Source: CALNZV01 sp942491115 (GTDB taxonomy: Bacteria; Desulfobacterota; Desulfobacteria; Desulfobacterales; UBA5852). From it: a stretch of DNA of 64,000 nucleotides. This document shows positions 8,801 through 15,496 of the stretch, piece by piece (the stretch's first letter is position 1; every line of letters begins with the position of its first letter). The stretch covers positions 248,001 to 312,000 of the forward strand of contig CALNZV010000001.1 in assembly GCA_942491115.1 (NCBI GenBank), given 5' to 3'. The notes beneath the pieces are model-generated. The model had not been told where the DNA came from, searched no databases, and saw only the letters and a list, made by a program, of their open reading frames with translations. The position numbers were made by a program, and so were the translations under genes.

Positions 8801-9745
8801 ACGAGCGAATTCGATGTGGACCCCGACCACTGGTATTTCCGAGCCAACCGTGCCCACTGCATGCCCCTGTGCGTGCTAATGGAAATCCCTCTTCAGGCCT
8901 GCGGTTTTTTGGCGGCCTATGTGGGATCCGCCCTGAGAAGCGACAAGAATTTGCATTTTCGAAATCTGGACGGAACCGCCACCGTCCATCAAAACATCTA
9001 TCCCGCTGTCTCGACCCTTTCGATCCGGGTACGTCTCACCCGGGCATCCGCTGCCGGCGGCATGATTATCGAAAACTATGACTTCGAGGTTTATCGAAAC
9101 GCCGATTGCGTGTACACGGGGCAAACGAGCTTCGGTTTTTTCACCGCCGAGGCCCTGGCCGATCAGGTGGGTATCCGGCAGGCACCGGACCTTGGCATTC
9201 CAGAAGACACGGGTATCGACGAAACCGCCCTCCCCTTGGCAGATTACCCGCCCCTCACGCCCCAGGACCTTCGAAGCCGGCTCGACGGGGATCGCCATAT
9301 CCCGGCCCGAGCCCTTCGAATGATCGATCGGATCGGCTTTGTGGACATGAGGGGCGGCGCCGACGGCCTGGGGGCGATCCGGGGAATAAAAATCATCGAT
9401 CCCGACGAATGGTTTTTCAAAGCCCATTTTTATCAGGACCCAGTGTGTCCGGGGTCTTTAGGCGTGGAATCCCTTATCCAGCTGGCCCGCTACATGGCTG
9501 GAGAGCGCTGGGGGAAAAGCTATCCGGACCATGGGGTAGAACTGGTCCCAGGCACGTCCCACAGCTGGCAGTACCGGGGACAGATTCTTCCGACCAACCA
9601 CCGGATCGTCGTCGACGCCGCCGTGGTCGACCGCACAGACGACGATACCCCTGGGATGCGGGTGAACGGCGTATTGAAAGTGGACGGTCTCCTCATATAT
9701 AGCATGCGGGATTTATCCATCCGGCTGGTTCCACCGTCCGGATAA
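2807..9745 (+). CDS. Pfa-like multidomain polyene synthase, KS-CLF-AT-DH-DH
   Basis: A 2312-residue iterative synthase related to PfaC/PfaB of polyunsaturated fatty acid synthases. Residues 1-450 are a ketosynthase with the full triad: Cys193 (DAACASS), His327 (ECHGAGT) and His367 (TGHLLTAAG). Residues about 465-880 are a second KS fold with Glu664 where the cysteine should be (VVSEEEVSG), as in a chain-length factor. Residues about 1035-1370 are an acyltransferase with Ser1133 (GYSLGES) and His1250. A proline-rich linker (about 1403-1440) and a helical stretch follow. Then come four FabA-like hotdog folds in two pairs; only the second of each pair has the catalytic His (1805 in CHFVDDRVMPG, 2207 in AHFYQDPVCPG), as in the double-hotdog dehydratases of PfaC. 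No acyl carrier, ketoreductase or enoyl reductase is present. The start at 2807 puts the KS fold at once after the N-terminus; it has no clear Shine-Dalgarno sequence, and GTG at 2726 is the longer alternative. Confidence 0.9.
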   Translation: MNPYPIAIVNAAGVFPGAASLDQFWRRMVDRTDCIVPVSPDRWAAPIESMVTPKACPDKAISDRAGLIGHFHFDPSGIALPPEILTALDPLYHLVLHCGRDVMGGGAVSPRERARTGVVLAAIALPTDAASTFLRDIVFGALEHRLFPDGSHPGAPTPTPVDAMAARVTALPATLLATAFDLGGGAYTLDAACASSLYAVKLACDALMSGRVDAMIAGGVSRPDCLYTQVGFTQLKALSPSGRCAPFDHRADGLVVGEGAGLVLLKRLDDAVKCGDTVMGVIRGIGMSNDMRGSLLAPEEEGQVRSMEAAYGAAGWQPDWVDLIECHGAGTPVGDAVELNSLSSLWRGVSWRPGQCPIGSVKSVTGHLLTAAGIAGLIKVLLGMGRHTFPPSLHFDRPRPESPLEKGPFRVQTHAEPWPRRAADTPRRAAVSAFGFGGINAHLLVEEWLPASQRPAVTLTEPPKEPVAVVGMSAAFGRWSTLADMENALFTCRSDPYPAPENRWRGLNEELERRLGRPVPDGHYLTSVEVPLNRFPIPPKELEDILPQHLLMLLTAADAMRDAGIPTNRDHPRMGGIIGMGFDFEEAQFQLRWSLHRKIRQWQERFGFPLGGNDLTSWSAELADALSPPLTHVRTLGALGSLIASRIAKSFRFGAPSFVVSEEEVSGLRALEIGVRSLQQMDSDLILAGAVDLPGDIGQLAIRAGSKPEAAHPETLAATGQEAESPPGEGAVAVILKRLTDAQRDGDRIYAVIRGIGSASGGAASDSSSCTQAIRRALGEADLSPAAIGLIETHGGGRSTKEDRERRALHDVFSPSGFPRVIGSVTPTAGATGASAGLLSLVKSALCLKRRRIPVLRTGDGVTSGEWDTGRFGFPHRAHYWLRNREDGPRRSCVSSLTADGNAMAVVLEEADGDRNRPSASIWVQEGSIAPSMGIYLVEGDSPSALVKGLNRLEGHIASQSGPVRDSAASWLAETGRRYDAPLAVAVALSSCDTAAQWLSVARQSIEAGSVSRFSPGDGVFYTPNPLGPDSKAALVYPGSGNPHPSMGRRIGLCWPGVFDAMDHEAPRLKDRFGTTASLWSRPDRPTDDGDRAAESAESDPRNLICMQVMYGWMITRLLTGLGLSARAAIGYSLGESAAYLATGVWTDPDELLKRVQKSRLFTEDLYGPCRSLRQAWRIPENEEFHWLAATVNRPAEAVRELLPDYPHLRLLVVNSPEESVIGGDRRQVTSAIRRLGAEAFELSGVISVHSDAMQPAAEAYRRLHLLPADPNTGLIYYGCASAAPLIPDSSTAADAILQQGLNGFDFSSVIRRAHRDGIRIFIEAGPGASCTRMIQHNLKGLDHLALSASSPFEEEDRTILKLAAALSVHRVALDLSVLLPNRPEGIEIKPDANRVTRIVGGPPLGLPPLPRHPQLTPPQPSPPSSTPERFPTPATVAHAGATDLPPRQTGAGTVDRLLAGAEHTAAAHGRFLDFSRDMIRATAEAVELNTRLLALKNSPAAGAKAPPDAPPSSAKPSPIFDREQCMAFAVGSVGNLFGPEFHGVDGYRARVRLPDEPLMLVDRILHIDGRKGGLGRGRIITEHDVLPGQWYLDGGRAPVCISVEAGQADLFLCAYLGIDLRVKGQRTYRLLDASVTFHRDLPRPGDTIRYDIRIDRFIRQGETWMFFFQFDGTIDGAPLITMRNGCAGFFTETEVDQSGGIILTDDEQAPRAGKTPPDWRPPTPMAREGFNDDQLEALRRGDLESAFGPLFRSIRLPSLQRLPGGRMRLIHRVLDLDPSGGRYGIGRIRAEADIRPDDWFLVCHFVDDRVMPGTLMYECCAHTLRVFIQRMGWISQGEDVCIEPMIGTPAVLKCRGPVTPKTRNVVYDIEISGIGFNPEPWVTADALIYADGQRIVQFSGMSLKLTGSSREDLDRIWTEPTAGPIRITPQNAPGPLFDRQHILEFAVGRPSAAFGPPYRPFDDERFIARLPAPPYSFIDRVVSSEAKPWRLEPGGWMTSEFDVDPDHWYFRANRAHCMPLCVLMEIPLQACGFLAAYVGSALRSDKNLHFRNLDGTATVHQNIYPAVSTLSIRVRLTRASAAGGMIIENYDFEVYRNADCVYTGQTSFGFFTAEALADQVGIRQAPDLGIPEDTGIDETALPLADYPPLTPQDLRSRLDGDRHIPARALRMIDRIGFVDMRGGADGLGAIRGIKIIDPDEWFFKAHFYQDPVCPGSLGVESLIQLARYMAGERWGKSYPDHGVELVPGTSHSWQYRGQILPTNHRIVVDAAVVDRTDDDTPGMRVNGVLKVDGLLIYSMRDLSIRLVPPSG

Positions 9746-9777
9746 CCGGCGACTTCCATAGGAGAAACGGAAACGTC

Positions 9778-10818
9778 ATGCGATACCAGCGAGTGACCCT
9801 CGACGCCATCGGATACGAACTCCCACCCAATGTGGTGACGGCAGACGACATCGAAGACCGGCTCTCTCCTGTTTACGAGGCCCTTCGTCTGAAGAAAGGC
9901 CAGCTCGAGCAGATTACCGGCATTCAGGAGAGTCGATACTGGGATCCGGATTTCCAACTCTCCCAGGGCGCCGTCTGGGCGGGGAAAAAAGCCTTGGACG
10001 CGGCCGGAATATCGGCGGGCGATATCGACATGCTGATCTACGGTGCGGTCTGTCGTGAAAATCTGGAGCCAGCCACCGCCTGCCCAGTGGCGCACGGTCT
10101 GGGAATCGGTTCCAACGCCCATGTCTACGATGTCTCCAACGCCTGTCTGGGAATGCTCAACGGCATGGTTCAGGTGGCCAACGCCATCGAGCTGGGCGTG
10201 ATCAGAGCCGGCCTGGTGGTGGCCTGCGAGTCCTGTCGCCAGATCGTGGACACCACCATCGACCGCCTTCTCGATTCCCCCCGGATGGAGGTGTTTAAAA
10301 CCACCGTGGCCACTCTCACCGGCGGATCCGGAGCCGCCGCGGTAGTGCTGACCGACGGTTCTTTCGGGAACCGGCCCCACCGGCTGATCGGCGGCACGAT
10401 TAAGAACAATGTCAGCCACCACCGCCTCTGCACATGGGGACCGGATACCGGAATTCCGGCGTCCAGGCCCCATGTCATGAACACCGATTCGGTCGGGGTC
10501 CTGACCCATGGCGTCGCCCTGGGCGTCGACACCTTTAAGCATCTCAAAAAAGAACTGGGCTGGGGGCCGGATTTCCCGGACAAGATCATCTGCCATCAGG
10601 TCGGCACCACCCATCAAAAGACGATTTTAAAGGCCATCGGTGTCGACCCGGCAAAAGACTTTTCCACGTTCCGCTACCTCGGTAATATCGGCACCGTCTC
10701 CCTTTTCGTGACGGCCGCCATCGCCCATGAACGGCAGTTTCTCGAGCCGGGGGATCGGGTGGGGTTTCTCGGGATCGGCAGCGGTCTCAACTGTTTGATG
10801 ATGGGTCTGGAATGGTGA
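9778..10818 (+). CDS. oleA: OleA, acyl-acyl head-to-head condensing enzyme
   Basis: A 346-residue thiolase-superfamily protein of the FabH/OleA branch. In studied species OleA joins two fatty acyl-CoA molecules to a 2-alkyl-3-ketoacid, the first step of long-chain olefin synthesis. The triad is visible as Cys123 (SNACLGML), His273 (CHQVGTTHQ) and Asn303 (YLGNIGTVS). A glutamate in VCRENLEPATA corresponds to the region that supplies the OleA-specific base. An AGGAG lies 13 bases before the ATG, and the gene begins 32 bases after the synthase. The following oleB, oleC and oleD make the assignment firm over FabH. The donor chains could come from the preceding synthase or from beta-oxidation; the sequence does not settle this. 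Confidence 0.92.
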   Translation: MRYQRVTLDAIGYELPPNVVTADDIEDRLSPVYEALRLKKGQLEQITGIQESRYWDPDFQLSQGAVWAGKKALDAAGISAGDIDMLIYGAVCRENLEPATACPVAHGLGIGSNAHVYDVSNACLGMLNGMVQVANAIELGVIRAGLVVACESCRQIVDTTIDRLLDSPRMEVFKTTVATLTGGSGAAAVVLTDGSFGNRPHRLIGGTIKNNVSHHRLCTWGPDTGIPASRPHVMNTDSVGVLTHGVALGVDTFKHLKKELGWGPDFPDKIICHQVGTTHQKTILKAIGVDPAKDFSTFRYLGNIGTVSLFVTAAIAHERQFLEPGDRVGFLGIGSGLNCLMMGLEW

Positions 10819-11798
10819 CCGACGCCATGCCGACGGCGCCGGCTGTGGACGCTGCCTCGGAAGTCGGGGGACGACCTTACCGCTTGGACGGGTTTCTCGC
10901 CTCTGGTGCCTTTCGGCGTCTCTACCCCTTCACTTCCCGATATCTAACGGTCAATGGCCACCGTCTCCACTACCTGGATGAAGGCAGCGGTGATCCCGTG
11001 GTGCTGCTCCACGGCAACCCCACCTGGTCTTTCTACTACCGGGAGCTTGTCAAAACCCTTCGCAGCGGCTTCCGTGTCGTCGTGCCGGACCACATCGGTT
11101 GCGGTCTATCTGAAAAACCGTCGTTGAGCCGCTACGGATACCGCCTCGAAGACCGGGTGACCGACCTCGAGGCGACGCTGAAGGCTCTTCATATCGATCG
11201 GAATATCACCCTGGTTCTCCACGATTGGGGCGGCATGATCGGGCTGGCCTATGGGATTCGCCACCGTCGGCACATCCGACGCTTGGTGGTGACCAATACA
11301 TCGGGATTTCACCCCCCCGGAGGGAAGACTCTCCCCGGACGGCTGCGCCTGATTCGGAACCTGTCATGGTTCGGGGTCCCGGCGGTGTTGGGCTTGAACC
11401 TGTTTGCCCGGAGCGCCTTGTTCATGGCGCCCCGCAAACGGCTATCTCCCCAGGTCAGAGCGGGTCTTATTGCCCCATACAGCCGACCGGCCCATCGTCT
11501 GGCAACCCTGCGATTCGTCCAGGACATCCCCCTTCAACCCGGTGATCCCGGCTTTGACCGGGTCCAGGAGGTGGATCGTCAGCTCAGCCGGATGTCTGCA
11601 CTGCCGACACTGATTTGCTGGGGGCGTCATGACTTCGTTTTCGACGAGGATTATCTGGCGGAATGGCGCCGCCGCTTTCCGAATGCCCGGTGCCGGGTCT
11701 TCGAAAACGCCGGTCATTATCTCCTGGAAGACGAGCCTGAAGCCGTCTGTGGTGAAATTCTCGCCTTCCTCAACCAGCATCCGATCGAAGACCAATGA
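10812..11798 (+). CDS. oleB: OleB, alpha/beta-hydrolase beta-lactone decarboxylase
   Basis: A 328-residue alpha/beta hydrolase of the haloalkane-dehalogenase type. Visible motifs are the oxyanion region LHGNPTWSFYY, the nucleophile Asp138 in LHDWGGMIG and the catalytic His302 in NAGHYLLEDEPE. In characterised systems OleB opens the beta-lactone made by OleC and releases CO2 to give the cis-olefin. The start codon lies inside the last codons of oleA (seven-base overlap), so the two are translationally coupled. A dehalogenase role is possible from the fold alone, but the position between oleA and oleC argues against it. The N-terminal 35 residues are an extension ahead of the hydrolase core. 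Confidence 0.92.
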   Translation: MVTDAMPTAPAVDAASEVGGRPYRLDGFLASGAFRRLYPFTSRYLTVNGHRLHYLDEGSGDPVVLLHGNPTWSFYYRELVKTLRSGFRVVVPDHIGCGLSEKPSLSRYGYRLEDRVTDLEATLKALHIDRNITLVLHDWGGMIGLAYGIRHRRHIRRLVVTNTSGFHPPGGKTLPGRLRLIRNLSWFGVPAVLGLNLFARSALFMAPRKRLSPQVRAGLIAPYSRPAHRLATLRFVQDIPLQPGDPGFDRVQEVDRQLSRMSALPTLICWGRHDFVFDEDYLAEWRRRFPNARCRVFENAGHYLLEDEPEAVCGEILAFLNQHPIEDQ

Positions 11799-13507
11799 AG
11801 GAACGGACTCCAAAAATCGACACCGATGACATCATGGATCGGGTCAATATCGCCGGACGCCTGAAGGATTCTGTCCGCCGCCATCCGTTCAAACGCGCGG
11901 TGGTCTATCCGACCGGCAGGGACCGGTTCGGCCGCGTATCCTATGCCCATCTCACCTTTGAGCAGTTGGATCGGGAATCGGACCGTCTTGCCTGGGGCCT
12001 TGAGGGCGTCGATATCAAAAAAGGGGTCCGGACGGTGCTCATGGTACCGCCCGGCATCGAGTTTTTCATCCTCACCTTCGCCTTGTTCAAAACCGGGGCC
12101 ATCCCCGTCGTCGTGGACCCCGGCATGGGAATTAGGCGTATGGTCGACTGCCTGCGCTCCACGCGACCCAGGGCCTTTGTCGGCATTGCCAAGGCCCATC
12201 TGCTTCGAAAACGCTACACTAAGGAATTCGCCACGGTAAAAACCTCCGTGGTGGTAGGCCCCCGGTGGTTTTTCGGCATTCCCACCCTTCACGGTCTCAT
12301 CCGTCGCCCCTGGCGCCCCTATACCACAGTCGCTACCGGCCGGGACGACATGGCCGCCGTCCTCTTCACCACCGGAAGCACTGGGCCGGCCAAAGGGACC
12401 GTTTACTCCCATGGCAATTTCGATGCTCAGATCGACCATATCCAGGCTCATTTTTCCATCGCAGAGGACGAGATCGACCTGCCCACGTTTCCGCTCTTCG
12501 CTCTCTTCGACCCGGCACTGGGTATGACGGCGATCATCCCGGACATGGATCCGACGCGGCCGTCCATGGTCGATCCCAAGGCCATTATCGAACCGGTGTT
12601 GAACCAGGGGGTCACCAACATGTTCGCTTCGCCAGCCCTTCTGAACCGAATCGGTTCCTTCGGTAAGGCCAACAAGGTCAAACTCCCCTCCCTTCGGCGG
12701 GTGGTGTCCGCCGGTGCCCCGGTGTCACCGGCCAACATCGAGCAGTTTTCCTCCCTTCTCAGCCCGGAGGCCCAGATCCACACTCCCTATGGCGCCACCG
12801 AGGCGGTGCCCGTTCTATCCATCGCCAGCCGGGAGATTCTTTCCGAAACCCGCCCGCTCAGCGAACAGGGATTCGGCATGTGTGTTGGACGCCCCATCAA
12901 TGACACCCGGATTCGGATCATCCGGATTTCGGATGCGCCCATTCCCACGTGGTCTGAAACCCTGGAAATCAAAGACGGCGATATCGGGGAGATTGCGGTA
13001 CAAGCGCCTCTGGTGACACGGCGCTATTTTCAGAATCCGAAAGCCGACGCACTGGCAAAAATCGTCGATGGCGACCGCTTCTGGCATCGCATGGGCGATC
13101 TCGGATGGCGCGACAGTAAAGGCCGAATCTGGTTCTGTGGTCGAAAAAACCACAGGGTTTCCACGCCGGAAGGCGATCTTTTCACCATCCCCTGCGAGGC
13201 GATTTTCAACGCCCACCCCCAGGTGTTCCGCAGCGCCCTGGTGGGAATCGGCCCTTTCGGTCGCCAGGAACCGGTAATTTGCATCGAACTCTTGCCGGAA
13301 GCCAAAAGCGCCGATCGGAAAACCCTCACCAGTGAACTTCTCGATTTCGGACGGGCCTCCCCCCTGACCCAGTCGATTCAAACGGTTCTCTACCATCGCT
13401 CCTTTCCGGTGGACATCCGGCACAATTCCAAAATCTTCAGAGAGCAGCTCGCCACATGGGCAGAAAAAAAGCTCAAGGGGAAAATCCATTTTCAGGGGGC
13501 GGACTGA
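11795..13507 (+). CDS. oleC: OleC, AMP-forming beta-lactone synthetase
   Basis: A 570-residue member of the ANL (acyl-CoA synthetase/luciferase) superfamily. The ATP-binding loop is FTTGSTGPAKG at residues 191-201, and the later adenylate-binding motif reads TPYGATEAVP. A C-terminal subdomain begins near GDLGWRDSKGRIWFCGRK. OleC uses ATP to close the 2-alkyl-3-hydroxyacid made by OleD into a beta-lactone. The ATG overlaps the oleB stop by four bases (ATGA). In some bacteria oleB and oleC are fused; here they are separate. A generic fatty acyl-CoA ligase is the alternative, made unlikely by the ole context. Confidence 0.92.
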   Translation: MKERTPKIDTDDIMDRVNIAGRLKDSVRRHPFKRAVVYPTGRDRFGRVSYAHLTFEQLDRESDRLAWGLEGVDIKKGVRTVLMVPPGIEFFILTFALFKTGAIPVVVDPGMGIRRMVDCLRSTRPRAFVGIAKAHLLRKRYTKEFATVKTSVVVGPRWFFGIPTLHGLIRRPWRPYTTVATGRDDMAAVLFTTGSTGPAKGTVYSHGNFDAQIDHIQAHFSIAEDEIDLPTFPLFALFDPALGMTAIIPDMDPTRPSMVDPKAIIEPVLNQGVTNMFASPALLNRIGSFGKANKVKLPSLRRVVSAGAPVSPANIEQFSSLLSPEAQIHTPYGATEAVPVLSIASREILSETRPLSEQGFGMCVGRPINDTRIRIIRISDAPIPTWSETLEIKDGDIGEIAVQAPLVTRRYFQNPKADALAKIVDGDRFWHRMGDLGWRDSKGRIWFCGRKNHRVSTPEGDLFTIPCEAIFNAHPQVFRSALVGIGPFGRQEPVICIELLPEAKSADRKTLTSELLDFGRASPLTQSIQTVLYHRSFPVDIRHNSKIFREQLATWAEKKLKGKIHFQGAD

Positions 13508-13508
13508 T

Positions 13509-14534
13509 ATGACGGCACGACAACCATTATCAGTTCTGGTTACGGGAGGCGGCGGTTTTTTGGGGGCCGCCGTGGTTCGGCAATTGGTGGAGAGGGGGGA
13601 TCGGGTTCGCAGTTTTTCCCGAAACGCCTACCCGATGCTCGACGGGTGGGGTGTGGAGCAGATTCAGGGGGACGTCGGTGATCTGCCTGCCGTGAAAAGG
13701 GCCGCCCGGGGCATGGACCTGGTCGTTCACACCGCTGCCAGGGCGGGGGTGTGGGGGCCATGGAAGGCCTATGCGCATACCAACGTGACCGGTACCGAAA
13801 ACGTGATCGCGGCCTGCCTGTCAAACGGAATCGATCGTCTGGTGCATACGAGTTCACCAAGCGTGATTTTCGATGGATCCGATATGGAGGGGGTGAACGA
13901 ATCCATTCCCTTGGCATCGCGATTTCACGCTGCCTACCCGGCAACCAAAGCGAAGGCCGAAACCCTGGTTCGGAATGCCTCCTCGGAGAACCTGCGCACC
14001 ATCTGCCTGAGACCTCATCTCATATGGGGTCCGGGCGACAACCACCTGGTTCCCCGAATTCTGGCAAGAGGTCCCAGGCTGGCTCAGATCGGCGATGGGA
14101 TGAACAAGGTCGACACGGTCTATATCGACAATGCAGCCGAGGCCCATCTTCTGGCCGCAGACGCCCTCACCCTCAACCCGGGGCTTTCCGGTCGCATTTA
14201 CTTCATCACCAACAACGAGCCCATCCCCCTCTGGGAAATGGTCAACCGGTTTCTATCCGCTGGCGGCCTGCCGCCGGTCCGCCGACGGGTGTCGGCAGCC
14301 TCAGCTCGACGACTCGGCAGCACCTTGGAGTGGATCTACCACACCTTTCGGATCCCGTCCGAACCGCCCATGACACGATTTCTGGCGGAAGAGCTGGCCA
14401 CCGCCCACTGGTTTGACATCAGCGCCGCACGGTCGGATCTGGGATATCGTCCACGGGTGTCCCTGGATGAAGGGCTTCGGCGCCTGGAATCGTGGCTTAA
14501 CCGACAACAGCAAGTCAAGGAGACTCGACCATGA
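13509..14534 (+). CDS. oleD: OleD, NAD(P)-dependent 2-alkyl-3-ketoacid reductase
   Basis: A 341-residue extended short-chain dehydrogenase (3-beta-HSD/epimerase type). The nucleotide-binding motif TGGGGFLG lies at the N-terminus and the catalytic pair is Tyr143 and Lys147 (YPATK), with an upstream HTSSPSV serine. OleD reduces the OleA product to the beta-hydroxyacid that OleC then cyclises. The gene starts one base after the oleC stop. The gene order oleA-oleB-oleC-oleD is the same as in Shewanella. The physical order of the genes is not that of the reactions (A, D, C, B). Confidence 0.93.
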   Translation: MTARQPLSVLVTGGGGFLGAAVVRQLVERGDRVRSFSRNAYPMLDGWGVEQIQGDVGDLPAVKRAARGMDLVVHTAARAGVWGPWKAYAHTNVTGTENVIAACLSNGIDRLVHTSSPSVIFDGSDMEGVNESIPLASRFHAAYPATKAKAETLVRNASSENLRTICLRPHLIWGPGDNHLVPRILARGPRLAQIGDGMNKVDTVYIDNAAEAHLLAADALTLNPGLSGRIYFITNNEPIPLWEMVNRFLSAGGLPPVRRRVSAASARRLGSTLEWIYHTFRIPSEPPMTRFLAEELATAHWFDISAARSDLGYRPRVSLDEGLRRLESWLNRQQQVKETRP

Positions 14535-15046
14535 AATTGACCGACGTGCAGCCATTGAGCAAATGGCTCGAACTGGAGGAGGCCATCCACGAACGCACCG
14601 GCATGCGGGCAAGCATTTACGACATCGACGGCATCGGCATTACCGGAAAATCAAAGCAGGCCAATGCGCTCTGTGAAGCCATACGAGATACGGGCAAAGG
14701 CCAAACCTACATATGCGCCGTGGCCCATCAGAACATGGCAGTCATCGCCACCCAGACGAGAGAGCCGGTCATCGAGGAATGCGATGCAGGCCTCATCAAG
14801 ATCGTCGTGCCCATATTCGTCGGGGGCGAACTCATCGGAGCCGCCGGCGGATGCGGCCTTCTCCTGGAGGGCGGGGAAGCGGACGAGTTCATGATCAACA
14901 AGACCACCGATCTTCCCGAGTCCCTCATTGGGGAGCTGGCGGAGACGGTGGCACCCATGACACGGGTGGAGGCCGACGAGTTGGCCCTATTTATCAAGGA
15001 GGCGGTAGAGAAGCTCGTGGGGTCGGGTGCGGCCGGCCATCCTTGA
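14531..15046 (+). CDS. Stand-alone PocR-type sensory domain protein
   Basis: A 171-residue protein made almost entirely of one PocR domain. Visible family features are the N-terminal helix and strand (LEEAIHERTGMRASIYDIDG), a cysteine in YICAVAHQNM, the EECDAGLIKIVVPIF segment and the closing GGELIGAAGGCGL turn. PocR domains have been predicted to sense small hydrocarbon-derived ligands, usually in front of a DNA-binding or kinase domain. No such output domain is present. The ATG overlaps the oleD stop (ATGA), with AAGGAG eight bases upstream, so it is the last gene of the ole operon. It may sense an intermediate or product and act through a partner; this is inference. Transcription meets the leftward gene at 15101. 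Confidence 0.8.
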   Translation: MKLTDVQPLSKWLELEEAIHERTGMRASIYDIDGIGITGKSKQANALCEAIRDTGKGQTYICAVAHQNMAVIATQTREPVIEECDAGLIKIVVPIFVGGELIGAAGGCGLLLEGGEADEFMINKTTDLPESLIGELAETVAPMTRVEADELALFIKEAVEKLVGSGAAGHP

Positions 15047-15100
15047 CCATTCCCTCACAGAAGGCCCCTCACCCACCGGAGCCCGCCACAAAGCCGACCG

Positions 15101-15475
15101 TTAGGGATGGGGGATGGAAACCGTCTCCTCCCGCCCCCCGAACCCGTGGATCGAGTCATGGGCCCGGATGGTCACCGACTCGACGCCCGGAGGTATCGAC
15201 ACACCGCTCAAACTTCGGGTAAACGGCTGCTCGTTTTCATGGGGGTGATGAAGAATACGGGAACCCAGCACCGACCCGTCCGGGGACACCACTTCCCACC
15301 GGTCCGCATAGTGATCCCATCCGTCGTCATCGTGGGCCACCGTCACTTCGAACCACCAGGTATCATCCCCGAGGCGTTTCGCCACCGCGGCCACCACGTC
15401 GGCCTCTCCGGCCATGACCGACAGGGTTATCGACAACACCAGCGTCATTACCGTCAGTACCGTCACTGGTTTCAC
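15101..15475 (-). CDS. Small exported protein of unknown function
   Basis: A 124-residue protein with a clear signal peptide (MKPVTVLTVMTLVLSITLSV, cleaved near AGEA). The mature part is a compact beta-rich domain with several Trp and His residues (DTWWFEVTVAHDDDGWDHY, ILHHPHENEQPF). The His-rich loop could bind metal, but no known motif is recognised. The start is GTG at 15475, preceded by AGGGAGGG at good spacing. It lies 21 bases after the stop of the leftward membrane-protein gene and is probably co-transcribed. I do not recognise the family. Confidence 0.7.
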   Translation of the reverse strand: MKPVTVLTVMTLVLSITLSVMAGEADVVAAVAKRLGDDTWWFEVTVAHDDDGWDHYADRWEVVSPDGSVLGSRILHHPHENEQPFTRSLSGVSIPPGVESVTIRAHDSIHGFGGREETVSIPHP

Positions 15476-15496
15476 GAGTGCCCTCCCTGATCGAAA

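Noticed and set aside
9520..10617. Leftward open frame of 365 codons across the end of the synthase and oleA
   Set aside because: It opposes two genes with intact catalytic motifs and has no recognisable domain.
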